Positions 25,778 through 34,071 of a stretch of DNA of 64,000 nucleotides are shown here, one piece after another. Origin of the DNA: Terrimonas ferruginea DSM 30193 (GTDB lineage Bacteria > Bacteroidota > Bacteroidia > Chitinophagales > Chitinophagaceae). The notes beneath the pieces are model-generated. The model was not told where the DNA came from. It saw nothing but the letters and a program-made list of their open reading frames with translations, and searched no databases. How positions within the stretch are numbered: position 1 is the first letter of the stretch; each line of letters begins with the position of its first letter. Made by a program: the position numbers and the translations under genes. The stretch spans positions 90,563 to 154,562 of the forward strand of contig NZ_AUDS01000018.1 in the NCBI RefSeq assembly GCF_000425585.1. The letters are read 5' to 3'.

Positions 25778-28222
25778 TTACAATTTGCAGGCCCGGATGA
25801 TATCGGCAAACACACCGCTGGCAGTTACTGCTGCACCGGCTCCCGCTCCTTTCACCACCATCGGCTGATCGGTATAACGATCGGTATAAAATAAAACGAT
25901 GTTGTCTTTTCCATATAAATGATAAAGATCATGTGCCGGATCGATATGACGGAGGCCGACGGAGGCGCTTCCCTGGTCAAAGCTGGCCACGAACTTCAAA
26001 ATACAACCTTTGGCCTTTGCCTCTTCATACAACGCGCGGAAATGCGGTTCTTCTTTTGCCAATGCCTTGTAAAAATCTTCCACGCTTCCCTCATTGCAGG
26101 ACGCGGGCAGGAAAGAATTGTTGGTGATCTGTTCCATTTCCATGTTCTCACCGGCTTCGCGTGCGAGGATCATGATCTTGCGCATGACATCCGTGCCGCT
26201 GAGATCGAGGCGCGGATCGGGTTCGGTATAGCCTTCGTCCTGGGCCTGGCGCACCACTTCTGCAAACGGACGGCTGCCGTCGTAGTGATTGAACACAAAA
26301 TTGAGTGTGCCGCTGAGTACGGCATCGATGCGGCGCACACGGTCGCCGCTGTGCGTAAGATCATTGAGCGTGCCGATGATCGGCAAACCGGCGCCTACAT
26401 TGGTTTCGAAAAGAAAACGGCTGTTGAATTCTCCGGCGAGTTCTTTCAGGCGCTGGTAATTTTCATACGCTGAAGATGCCGCGATCTTGTTGCAGGCAAC
26501 CACGGAAATACTTTTCTGTAATAATTTATCATACACGGAAGCTACCTTTTCATTGGCCGTTACATCCACAAAGATGGAATTGCGCAGGTTGCGCGCGATG
26601 GCTTCGGACACAAACTGATCGATGTCTGCAGGCTGACCAGCTTCGAGTTCTTCGCGCCATTTACCTAAATCGATTCCTTCTTCTTTTATCAACCGGTGAC
26701 GGCTGTTGGACAATCCGGCTACACGTACCTGCAGGCGCAGGCGTTGCGACAAAACAGCGGCCTGCTGCTGCAATTGTCCGATGAGTTTGGCACCAACATT
26801 ACCGGTGCCCGCGATGAAGAGGTTGACCTGTTTATAAGTAGTTTCAAAAAACTCTTCGTGTAAAACGTTGATCGCTTTGCGCACGTCGCGTGTGGCGATT
26901 ACGGCTGAGATATTTTTTTCGGAGGAACCTTGCGCAATGGCGCGTACGTTAACGCCGTTGCGCCCCATGGCGCTGAACATGCGACCGCTGATACCGGGGT
27001 GGCTCTTCATGCTCTCGCCGACCAATGCCACGATGGAGAGATCCGATTCAATGAGCAGGGGGTCAACTTTCTGCAAAGCAATTTCGTTGGCAAATACGGC
27101 ATCAACGGCTTGTTTGGCGCGTGCGGCAGAAGCGGCATCCACAGCCACGCAGATCGAATGTTCGGATGAGCTTTGTGTGATCAGGATAACGTTGATCTTT
27201 TCGCTGCTCAATGCTTCGAACAGGCGTTTGGAGAACCCGGGAATTCCCACCATGCCGCTGCCTTCGAGACTCAGCAGGGCAATATTGTTAATGCTGGAAA
27301 TACCGCGTACGATATCACCGTTGCGTGCCGCCGATGATTCGATCAATGTACCGGGATCCTGTGGCGCGAAGGTATTCTTGATCCACACAGGAATGCCTTT
27401 GTTCATCACCGGTTGAATGGTTGGCGGGTAAATCACTTTGGCACCGAAATGCGAAAGCTCCATCGCCTCCTGGTACGTGATGCTGGGGATGATGCGTGCA
27501 TTGCCGGTAAGACGCGGATCGGCCGTCATCATACCGCTTACGTCTGTCCATATTTCGAGTACGTCGGCTGCCAATGCCGATGCAAGAATAGCGGCGGTAT
27601 AATCCGATCCGCCTCTGCCTAATGTAGTAGTGATATTGTTTTTATCGGCCGCAATAAAACCGGGCAGAATGAACAAACGGGAATAATCGCCGGTGAAGAA
27701 GGCTGCGATCTTTGTATTGGTAACAGTGAAATCAACTTCGGCATGTGTGAAGGCGGAGTTGGTGGTGATGAGTTCACGTGAATCTTTCCACTCCGCTGCG
27801 GTTCCCAGCGCGCGGAAAGCTGCGGCAATGATCTGTGAGGACAACCATTCGCCATAGCTGCCGATGCGGTCGCGGGAGCGCGCGGTCAACTCTCCAAGGA
27901 GAAAAATTCCGCTGCAGATATCTTCTATTTCGTTGCAGCTTTTTTTCACGAGACTGAGCAACTGGCTCTGGCTGGCAACGGGAATGAGTTGTTTGACGGC
28001 ATCCATGTGCCGTTGTTCGATGGTTACTAATTTCTCCTTGTATGTTTCATTGCCTTCGGCAGCGAGTGCGGCTGCGTTGAGTAGAAGATCGGTAACACCA
28101 CCCAGCGCAGACACTACAACAACTGTTGTATCTTTTTGCGCAGCAGCTTGAACGATAGAAATGACCTTACTGATATTCTCTGCATTGGCTACGGAAGTAC
28201 CGCCAAATTTTAGGACCTGCAT
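25778..28222 (-). CDS. thrA: Bifunctional aspartokinase/homoserine dehydrogenase
   Basis: 814 residues. The N-terminal aspartokinase starts MQVLKFGGTSVANAENI, a regulatory ACT pair lies in the middle (about 310-455, MKSHPGISGRMFSAMGRNGV), and homoserine dehydrogenase follows (about 465-814, NLFIAGTGNVGAKLIG, then LSGTLNFVFNHYDG and GYTEPDPRLDLSGTD). It catalyses the first and third committed steps of the Thr/Met/Ile branch and is probably feedback-inhibited by threonine through the ACT domains. The 281 bp upstream carry a Thr/Ile-rich leader and hairpins, indicating transcriptional attenuation of the whole thrABC operon. Confidence 0.97.
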   Translation of the reverse strand: MQVLKFGGTSVANAENISKVISIVQAAAQKDTTVVVVSALGGVTDLLLNAAALAAEGNETYKEKLVTIEQRHMDAVKQLIPVASQSQLLSLVKKSCNEIEDICSGIFLLGELTARSRDRIGSYGEWLSSQIIAAAFRALGTAAEWKDSRELITTNSAFTHAEVDFTVTNTKIAAFFTGDYSRLFILPGFIAADKNNITTTLGRGGSDYTAAILASALAADVLEIWTDVSGMMTADPRLTGNARIIPSITYQEAMELSHFGAKVIYPPTIQPVMNKGIPVWIKNTFAPQDPGTLIESSAARNGDIVRGISSINNIALLSLEGSGMVGIPGFSKRLFEALSSEKINVILITQSSSEHSICVAVDAASAARAKQAVDAVFANEIALQKVDPLLIESDLSIVALVGESMKSHPGISGRMFSAMGRNGVNVRAIAQGSSEKNISAVIATRDVRKAINVLHEEFFETTYKQVNLFIAGTGNVGAKLIGQLQQQAAVLSQRLRLQVRVAGLSNSRHRLIKEEGIDLGKWREELEAGQPADIDQFVSEAIARNLRNSIFVDVTANEKVASVYDKLLQKSISVVACNKIAASSAYENYQRLKELAGEFNSRFLFETNVGAGLPIIGTLNDLTHSGDRVRRIDAVLSGTLNFVFNHYDGSRPFAEVVRQAQDEGYTEPDPRLDLSGTDVMRKIMILAREAGENMEMEQITNNSFLPASCNEGSVEDFYKALAKEEPHFRALYEEAKAKGCILKFVASFDQGSASVGLRHIDPAHDLYHLYGKDNIVLFYTDRYTDQPMVVKGAGAGAAVTASGVFADIIRACKL

Positions 28223-28503
28223 GTATGCTTGATATTAAAGATTGAGCTGAAAAAATGAGTACGTAAAAACGGGCTGTGGGATGAACACCTTTGTCGGTGA
28301 TTGCAGCAAATTTGCCCCTGGGGTGGTATGAACAAGTACAATCCGCGTTAGCGGATCGTAATAATTGTTGTTGTTGTAATAGTGCCGGTAGCAACAATAG
28401 CAGCCGGGAGAGCTGCTATTGAGAAAATGATATGTTGATTGTTGCGTACCACTATTGTATTAACGTGGTACAAGATACAAGCTAAAGTTTAATAAACAAC
28501 AGC
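28223..28503 (-). promoter_or_regulatory. thrABC leader region with promoter and attenuation hairpins
   Basis: In transcription order: promoter-like TTG, a 19-nt spacer, then TATCTTGT (28499-28470); a perfect 7-bp hairpin GTACCAC/GTGGTAC (28471-28446); a perfect 10-bp hairpin CAATAGCAGC/GCTGCTATTG (28421-28395) inside the leader ORF just before the Thr/Ile codons; and a 6-bp hairpin ATCCGC/GCGGAT (28356-28341) over the leader stop. A CCCGTTTTT tract lies at about 28273-28264. I could not find its pairing partner with certainty, so the terminator is unproven. Confidence 0.65.
28348..28452 (-). CDS. thrL: Threonine-operon leader peptide, Thr/Ile-rich
   Basis: A 34-codon frame from GTG at 28452 to TAA at 28350-28348. 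The C-terminal part reads ATGTITTTTIITIR: ten consecutive codons (28383-28354) are all Thr or Ile, just as in the unrelated-sequence E. coli thrL. The stop overlaps an ATCCGC/GCGGAT hairpin. No ATG is available, so the start is a guess; GTG gives about a 12-nt untranslated leader from the predicted promoter. Threonine and isoleucine are the two end products expected to control this operon, which makes chance unlikely. Confidence 0.72.
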   Translation of the reverse strand: MVRNNQHIIFSIAALPAAIVATGTITTTTIITIR

Positions 28504-29316
28504 TCAGGCAAAAGATTCTGCTGCTTTTTTTACGCTTCCGTATTTTAATAACAATGCTTTGGCTTCTTCGTAATCTTCGAGCTGAATTCTTTCCATCAGC
28601 ATGCGTGTGCCTCTGTCAACCAACTTATCGTTCGTTAGTTGCATGTTCACCATTTTATTGTCTTCTACTCTGCCGAGTTGTATCATGGCCGATGTAGAGA
28701 TCATATTTAATACGAGTTTTTGTGCGGTGCCGCTTTTCATGCGTGTGCTGCCTGTAACAAATTCGGGGCCCACTACTACTTCTATCGGAAAGTCGGCTGC
28801 TGCGCTGATGGGTGTATCGGGGTTGCAGGAAATACTTCCCGTAACGATGCCGCGTTTGCGGCATTCGTCTAATGCGCCGATAACGTAAGGTGTGGCGCCG
28901 CTTGCGGCGATACCGATTACCACATCTTTTTCATTGATGCCATGCACGTCGAGGTCTTTCCATCCCTGTTCGCGGTCGTCTTCTGCAAATTCAACGGCGG
29001 TCGTGATCGCTTTTTCGCCGCCGGCGATAACGGCCACCACAAGTCCGTAAGGAACGCCGTAAGTGGGAGGACATTCACTTGCGTCTACAACAGCGAGACG
29101 TCCGCTGGTGCCGGCGCCGATATAAAAAAGGCGGCCGCCCATCAGCATTTTATCACTGACAACTTCAACTAATTTTTCAATCTGGGGAATGGCTTTCGCT
29201 ACGGCCTGTGGCACTACCTGGTCTTCTTTATTGATGTTGGTAAGCAGCGAAGCGATCGACATTTTTTCGAGATGGCGGTATTGGCTGGGCTGTTCTGTAA
29301 TTTTTTCAAATGCCAT
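28504..29316 (-). CDS. murQ: N-acetylmuramic acid 6-phosphate etherase
   Basis: 270 residues, one SIS domain. The signature GAGTSGRLAVVDASECPPTY is present, as is FVTGSTRMKSGTAQKLVLNM near the active site. The enzyme cleaves the D-lactyl ether of MurNAc-6-phosphate to give GlcNAc-6-phosphate and lactate during peptidoglycan recycling in the cytosol. It lies 18 bp downstream of a sugar kinase gene on the same strand, so kinase and etherase form a two-gene unit. Confidence 0.95.
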   Translation of the reverse strand: MAFEKITEQPSQYRHLEKMSIASLLTNINKEDQVVPQAVAKAIPQIEKLVEVVSDKMLMGGRLFYIGAGTSGRLAVVDASECPPTYGVPYGLVVAVIAGGEKAITTAVEFAEDDREQGWKDLDVHGINEKDVVIGIAASGATPYVIGALDECRKRGIVTGSISCNPDTPISAAADFPIEVVVGPEFVTGSTRMKSGTAQKLVLNMISTSAMIQLGRVEDNKMVNMQLTNDKLVDRGTRMLMERIQLEDYEEAKALLLKYGSVKKAAESFA

Positions 29317-29334
29317 AAATGATCCAAGTTCTGT

Positions 29335-30177
29335 TTAACGGTGATAAGCAATAAGGCCGCTCATGGGTTTCTGCAATACTTTTCCCAATTCGAATTCATA
29401 GCTCTGGCAAAGCTGGGCCAGCACATCGCGGAATCCGTAAGCGACACTGCCCGCGAAGTTCACAGGAAGTTTCCATGTTTCGCGGTATTTACACAAATGT
29501 GTGAAGAAAAAGTCATTAAGCCCGTCTTCGATGATATTTTCTATCATATAATGACCGCGGTTTTCTGCAAGGAAGTAAGTAAATCCTGCCAGATAACGGT
29601 TCGGTAAGGGCTTTTTATAAACGTTTTCGAGTATTTCCGTGGCATTGGTCATGTACGTGAGGTCAAACCTGCCGCGTAATTCATCGTCAAATGTGCCGTA
29701 TAAATAATATTGCAGGACTTTGCGGCCTAAATAAGCTCCACTGCCCTCATCTCCCAGCACATATCCGAGTCCGGGACTGTTGCGCATGATCTTTTTGCCA
29801 TTATAATAACAGGAGTTGGAGCCGGTGCCCAGGATGCAGGCGATACCTTTATCCGGTCCGCACAGCGCACGGGCAGCGGCCATCAGGTCGTGCGTTACTT
29901 CCATGTAAGCGTCCGGGAATACATGTTTTAATGCCTTTTTAATCAGTTTTACATTGTCAGGATTGGCGCAACCCGTACCATAATAATAGATCTCGTCTAC
30001 CTGTACATTTTTGAGTTTAGGGGACAGTTCCTTCAGCAGGAGGTCACGGATCTGCTCGGTATTGAGAAAGTAGGGACTGATTCCCTGGGTATTGATCGTT
30101 TTAACTTTCCCCCCGTTCACAAGGCTCCATTCTGCTTTTGTGGCTCCGCTGTCGGCTATGAGTTTTATGGAAGACAT
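29335..30177 (-). CDS. BadF/BadG-type sugar kinase, probable amino-sugar (MurNAc/GlcNAc) kinase
   Basis: 280 residues of the ASKHA ATPase fold. Phosphate-1 motif ADSGATKAEW at residues 8-17, phosphate-2 ACILGTGSNSCYY (about 115-127), and adenosine-binding residues near VNFAGSVAYGF. Relatives include eukaryotic-type GlcNAc kinase and the MurK amino-sugar kinases. Pairing with murQ makes MurNAc (and/or GlcNAc) the likely substrate, giving the MurNAc-6-phosphate that MurQ consumes. This is inference from context; the substrate specificity is not visible in the sequence. Confidence 0.82.
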   Translation of the reverse strand: MSSIKLIADSGATKAEWSLVNGGKVKTINTQGISPYFLNTEQIRDLLLKELSPKLKNVQVDEIYYYGTGCANPDNVKLIKKALKHVFPDAYMEVTHDLMAAARALCGPDKGIACILGTGSNSCYYNGKKIMRNSPGLGYVLGDEGSGAYLGRKVLQYYLYGTFDDELRGRFDLTYMTNATEILENVYKKPLPNRYLAGFTYFLAENRGHYMIENIIEDGLNDFFFTHLCKYRETWKLPVNFAGSVAYGFRDVLAQLCQSYEFELGKVLQKPMSGLIAYHR

Positions 30178-30288
30178 TTATAGATATTGTCGTTAGTAAT
30201 GAAAGGTTTGCAATGATAAAACACAAACGAGGAACTGCAAACTATAAACTTTTATATATTTTGCGACAAATTTCAGTAAAGTTAGACG

Positions 30289-31878
30289 ATGGGAACTAAA
30301 AAATTGCAGGTTTGGCTGCCTCTTCTGTTTGCGGTGGTCATGATTCTGGGGATGTTTTTCGGATACAGACTGGGCAACAAAGGCAGTTCGAACGGCTTCT
30401 TTAAAACAGATAAACACACTTCCCTCCAGGAAGCGTTGGATCTGATCCGTTCCCGCTATGTTGACTCCGTTAATCTCGATTCCATTCAATCCGGCGCTAT
30501 TCAGGATATGATGTCTGAACTGGATCCGCATTCGGTATACCTTCCGCCTGTTGAGCTCAAAGCCGCTAATGAAGACCTGGCCGGCAACTTCGAAGGCATC
30601 GGTGTGCAGTTCAATATATTCAGTGATACCGTCAATGTATTATATGTAATGCCTGGTGGTCCGAGTGAAAAAGCAGGACTGGAGATCGGCGACAAACTAT
30701 TGCGCGTGGACGATTCATTGCTGACCGGACGTGGTATCACCAGTGAAAAAATCCGTCAGCTGATCCGCGGACGCAGCGGATCAAAAGTGATCCTCGATAT
30801 CCTCCGCGGTACACAACGACTGAAAAAAGAAGTAACCCGCGGCAGCATTCCCGTGCCATCGCTCGAAGCCTATTACATGGTGGATGCCACGACGGGTTAC
30901 ATGAAACTGACGAAGTTTACCGAAACCTCTTATGAAGAATTTATGCCGGCGCTCGAACAACTGAAGAAAGAAGGTATGACGAGCCTGATCTTCGATCTGC
31001 GTGGCAACACGGGCGGATATATGAATGAAGCGGTGGAAATGGCCGATGAATTTTTAAGTGGTGATAAATTGATCGTGTATACACAAGGCGCCAATAATCC
31101 GAAACGTGAATACAAAGCCCGTCGTCCGGGTTTATTTGAAACCGGCAAGCTGGTGGTATTGGTAGATGAAACCTCGGCCAGTGCCAGTGAAGTACTCGCG
31201 GGTGCGCTGCAGGATTGGGACAGGGCAACGATCGTTGGCAGACGTACATTTGGCAAGGGACTGGTGCAGGAACAATATCCCCTGAGCAACGGAGCGGCGC
31301 TTCGCCTTACGGTGGCACGTTATTATACACCACTTGGCCGCAGCATCCAGCGCCCGTATGATCATGGCAAAAAAGATTATATGGATGAGGTATGGAAACG
31401 CTATTCAAATGGCGAGATGTTCTCTGCCGACTCCAACAAGATCAACCACGGTCCGCAGTACCGCACACCGGGCGGAAAGATCGTGTATGGCGGTGGCGGG
31501 ATCATGCCGAATGAATTTGTGGCATTGGATACGGCCACTTATCCCGCACGCATCAACAATATCTTTATCAGCGGAAGATTTGAAAGCTTCGTGTATCAAT
31601 ATTACCTCGCGCATAAAAACATTCTCGACGGTTATAAAAATGCGGGACAATATATCCGTGAATTCAATCAACTGGATAATATGTGGTCGCAGTTCACGAC
31701 TTATATGGCAAAGGATTCTGTGCAGGCCTCGCAATTGAATGCGCGTCAGCAGGAAAGTCTGCGTTTTCGCCTGGAAGCAAACCTGGCACGGTTCAGATGG
31801 CGTACAAGTGGTTATTACCAGGTGATGAATAATGAAGATGTGGCGTTTCGTAAAGCGTTGGAGCTGGTGAAGAAGTAA
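30289..31878 (+). CDS. C-terminal processing peptidase, S41 family
   Basis: 529 residues. An N-terminal membrane anchor (VWLPLLFAVVMILGMFFGYR) is followed by a PDZ domain (about 85-170, GGPSEKAGLEIGDKLLRVDD) and the S41 protease core. The Ser/Lys dyad is Ser298 in SASASE and Lys323 in FGKG, with the family spacing of 25 residues. The C-terminal 170 residues form the helical extension typical of Bacteroidota CtpA proteins. It acts in the periplasm on protein C-termini. It is divergent from the kinase-murQ unit, with a shared 111-bp promoter region. Its stop codon opens a heptad array. Confidence 0.95.
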   Translation: MGTKKLQVWLPLLFAVVMILGMFFGYRLGNKGSSNGFFKTDKHTSLQEALDLIRSRYVDSVNLDSIQSGAIQDMMSELDPHSVYLPPVELKAANEDLAGNFEGIGVQFNIFSDTVNVLYVMPGGPSEKAGLEIGDKLLRVDDSLLTGRGITSEKIRQLIRGRSGSKVILDILRGTQRLKKEVTRGSIPVPSLEAYYMVDATTGYMKLTKFTETSYEEFMPALEQLKKEGMTSLIFDLRGNTGGYMNEAVEMADEFLSGDKLIVYTQGANNPKREYKARRPGLFETGKLVVLVDETSASASEVLAGALQDWDRATIVGRRTFGKGLVQEQYPLSNGAALRLTVARYYTPLGRSIQRPYDHGKKDYMDEVWKRYSNGEMFSADSNKINHGPQYRTPGGKIVYGGGGIMPNEFVALDTATYPARINNIFISGRFESFVYQYYLAHKNILDGYKNAGQYIREFNQLDNMWSQFTTYMAKDSVQASQLNARQQESLRFRLEANLARFRWRTSGYYQVMNNEDVAFRKALELVKK

Positions 31879-32013
31879 TAAGTTTTAAGTGCTAAGTTAT
31901 AAGTGAAACAGCCGGTGTAAGGTATAAGGTGTAAGGTGTAAGGTATAAAGTTTGAGGCCGGTATTTTCGAGCCTACTATCTTTTCATTGACGATTGACCA
32001 TTCACCATTCACG
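31876..32013 (+). repeat. Stop-anchored heptad arrays after the S41 peptidase gene
   Basis: From the TAA stop: TAATAAG, TTTTAAG, TGCTAAG, TTATAAG, then TGAAACAGCCGG. A second set follows: TGTAAGG, TATAAGG, TGTAAGG, TGTAAGG, TATAAAG, TTTGAGG (to about 31958). Opposite-orientation family-2 units lie at 31985-32013; on the minus strand these match the array after the SpmAB-like gene. Confidence 0.88.
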
Positions 32014-32026
32014 TACTCACCTATTG

Positions 32027-32066
32027 ACAAAAGCCCGGCCAATGCAGATGCAATGACCGGGCTTTT
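32027..32066. terminator. Bidirectional intrinsic terminator
   Basis: Perfect 10-bp stem AAAAGCCCGG (32027-32036) with 32055-32064 and further T on the right. It lies between the S41 peptidase gene (+) and the convergent DUF6249 gene (-). Confidence 0.85.
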
Positions 32067-32119
32067 TTACTTTTGAATTGTACCTGTGCGGAAGCGCTCC
32101 GTCTTAACTCATCCCTAAG

Positions 32120-32560
32120 TTAAAGAACTTCCGAAGCGTCTTCCACACGGGTTTGGGGGTATAATGCCTGTTCTTTTTCATACATTTTATCCCACCATTT
32201 CTTTTCCAGGAAATACGATACAACGAGGCCCAGGCCACCGCAGACAGCTATAAGGGCGAAATAGATGGCAACATTTGCATCTCTGTCCACATAACGTCTA
32301 CCGTTAAATTCATTGTATTGCTGTGGCAAAATATGGCGGTCGAGCAGAAAAGCCAGGAACAACCCAAGCCCTGCGCCGATCAGCAACATCGCCCAGCGCA
32401 TATTTCTGTAAGGAGTCGGGCGCTCTATCCGCAAGCGGGGATTCATTCCTTTTTCGATCATGGCGAGGTTTTGACGTGTTTTAAGGTAAAAGATTCCAAA
32501 AATGGTGGCAAAAGCACCAACAAACATACACATGAGTACTATTGCTGCTCCGGGATTCAT
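32120..32560 (-). CDS. DUF6249-like small membrane protein
   Basis: 146 residues with three probable membrane helices (about 6-26 GAAIVLMCMFVGAFATIFGI, 55-75 WAMLLIGAGLGLFLAFLL, and 97-117 VAIYFALIAVCGGLGLVVSY). The soluble segment ARQNLAMIEKG-like and MNPRLR after the first helix is typical of DUF6249 proteins. These are often divergent from or next to ECF sigma genes in Chitinophagaceae, as here. Function is unknown; the family name is from memory. Confidence 0.7.
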   Translation of the reverse strand: MNPGAAIVLMCMFVGAFATIFGIFYLKTRQNLAMIEKGMNPRLRIERPTPYRNMRWAMLLIGAGLGLFLAFLLDRHILPQQYNEFNGRRYVDRDANVAIYFALIAVCGGLGLVVSYFLEKKWWDKMYEKEQALYPQTRVEDASEVL

Positions 32561-32878
32561 ATCTTATCGTTTAAAAGTGATTGTTTAGAGGTAAGACTAC
32601 GCGGGTTTTCGTGTGGTTACACGAAAACAATTAAAAATTCAAAAAGTAAAAAGTCAAAACAGCCGGTTTTAAGTAATAAGTAATAAGTCATAAGTGATAA
32701 CAGGAGCCTAATATCCTATTTACCATTCACTTATTGCTTTATTGCCTGCTCATGCGCATTTCTTATTTTCACTTTCAATTCGGAAGCTTCAGCATCAAAT
32801 CACCAAATTTTCAAATTATCAAATTTTCAAATTATTTCTCTGTAACCATAATTTATCAACCCGCGTCTAAATCCGCAG
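32561..32878. repeat. Divergent intergenic region filled with three repeat types
   Basis: Between DUF6249 (-) and the sigma factor (+). It holds AAAAAGTAAAAAGTCAAAAC then AGCCGG, TAAGTAA-type heptads (32662-32700) and a CAAATTTT/CAAATTAT array (32803-32836). This is the only place where TAAGTNN repeats are upstream of both flanking genes. No TAnnTTTG box is evident. Confidence 0.75.
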
Positions 32879-33463
32879 ATGTCTACAGGTGTGAATGATA
32901 ACGAGTTGATTGCCCGTGTAAAGGCGGGCGACCAACAGGCTTATGCGGTAATTGTTCAACATTACCAGGGTTATGTTTTTACCCTGGTGCTCCGCTACGT
33001 GCCCAATCGTGAAGATGCCGAAGAAGTAGCACAGGATGTTTTTATCAAGGCCTACCGCTCACTCGCCGATTTCCGCGGCGAGGCCCGCTTCAGCACCTGG
33101 CTCTACACGATTGCGCGCACGACCTGCCTGAGTTTTTTGCGGCGCAAACAACAACCGGTTCATTCACTCGATCAACCGGGCATACAGGAAGCCGCTTCGC
33201 AATTAAGCACCACCGGCATACCCGGCATCGAAATAAAAACAAAGAACGAACTGCTCCGGCGCGCTTATGGCTTGCTGAACACAGACGATTCAACCATACT
33301 TACGTTGTACTACCAGGCAGAACAAAGCCTTGACGAAATTGGTCGTATCTTAGGGATAGAACCCAATGCTGCCAAAGTGAGGCTACACCGCGCACGAACG
33401 CGATTGAAAGAAAAAATGGTGCAACATTTTCCGCGAGAGATAAAAGATTTATCCTCATTTTAA
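32879..33463 (+). CDS. RNA polymerase sigma factor, ECF subfamily
   Basis: 194 residues. Sigma region 2 (about 20-95) contains DAEEVAQDVFIKAYRSLADF and FSTWLYTIARTTCLSFLRRK. Region 4 (about 125-185) contains DEIGRILGIEPNAAKVRLHR followed by ARTRLKEKM. It directs RNA polymerase to a dedicated promoter set, usually of envelope or stress genes. The gene 11 bp downstream has the layout of its anti-sigma factor. The targets are not evident from the window. Confidence 0.93.
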   Translation: MSTGVNDNELIARVKAGDQQAYAVIVQHYQGYVFTLVLRYVPNREDAEEVAQDVFIKAYRSLADFRGEARFSTWLYTIARTTCLSFLRRKQQPVHSLDQPGIQEAASQLSTTGIPGIEIKTKNELLRRAYGLLNTDDSTILTLYYQAEQSLDEIGRILGIEPNAAKVRLHRARTRLKEKMVQHFPREIKDLSSF

Positions 33464-33474
33464 ATTAACGAGCG

Positions 33475-33996
33475 ATGGATATGAAGGAAAATATTGAATT
33501 ACGCATCTGGAATTTTGTCGAGGGCACTTGTTCCCACGATGAAAAAGCAGCCGTGCAACAACACCTGGACACCGATCCGGAATGGCAGCGTATATTCCTT
33601 GAGGTAAAGGAAATGCAGCAGTTGCTTGCGCAGGAACCGGAACTTCCCTCCCTGCGTTTTACTAAAAATGTGATGGAAGAAATCACCCGGCAGCAAATTG
33701 CGCCGGCCGCGCAGTCCTATATAAATAAACGGATCATCTGGGCCATCGGTATATTCCTGGGTACCATCATCGCCGCTACGCTTGCTTACGGGTTCGGACA
33801 AATGAACTGGAAAGACAATTCAGCACCTGTTAAAGAGTTTAAACCCCTCGCCAAACTCGACAATATCGATATCAGCAATATCTTCAGTGACAACCTGGTG
33901 AATGGTTTCCTGTTGCTGAACATCATTCTGGGTCTCTTTTTCCTTGACCGCTTCCTGGCCAATAAAAGAAGGAAACATCAATCGGGTGGCTTCTGA
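33475..33996 (+). CDS. Probable anti-sigma factor, membrane-bound
   Basis: 173 residues. The cytosolic N-terminal half has the helical pattern of anti-sigma domains (IELRIWNFVEGTCSHDEKAA, then HLDTDPEWQRIFLEVKEM). It has one Cys and one His but no complete zinc motif. Two membrane helices follow (about 84-104 and 140-160), with a short periplasmic segment between them. Position 11 bp after the sigma gene on the same strand supports the role. No direct family signature was recognised. Confidence 0.65.
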   Translation: MDMKENIELRIWNFVEGTCSHDEKAAVQQHLDTDPEWQRIFLEVKEMQQLLAQEPELPSLRFTKNVMEEITRQQIAPAAQSYINKRIIWAIGIFLGTIIAATLAYGFGQMNWKDNSAPVKEFKPLAKLDNIDISNIFSDNLVNGFLLLNIILGLFFLDRFLANKRRKHQSGGF

Positions 33997-34029
33997 TTAT
34001 CACACTTTCAAATCTTCAAATTACCAAAT
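33994..34029 (+). repeat. Stop-anchored CAAATTTT-family repeat
   Basis: From the TGA stop of the anti-sigma gene: TTATCACACTTTCAAATC, then TTCAAATTACCAAATTAG. It belongs to the same loose octamer family as 22046-22099 and 32803-32836. Confidence 0.65.
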
Positions 34030-34042
34030 TAGCCCAAAAACT

Positions 34043-34050
34043 TACCTTTG
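34043..34050 (+). promoter_or_regulatory. Promoter -7 box for the cystathionine beta-synthase gene
   Basis: TACCTTTG matches the Bacteroidota -7 consensus TAnnTTTG exactly and lies 22 bp before the start codon. No good -33 TTG is visible at the expected distance. Confidence 0.55.
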
Positions 34051-34071
34051 CCCCGGCCAAAAGCCTAAGCA

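Noticed and set aside
28261..28320. Classical terminator hairpin before thrA
   Set aside because: CACAGCCCG followed by T5 lacks a clear nearby complement; only 3-4 bp pairings are visible, so I did not annotate a terminator.
28167..28397. 76-codon minus-strand ORF with a Gln run upstream of thrA
   Set aside because: It is the wrong frame across the leader region; the adjacent frame gives the Thr/Ile run expected for a thr leader.
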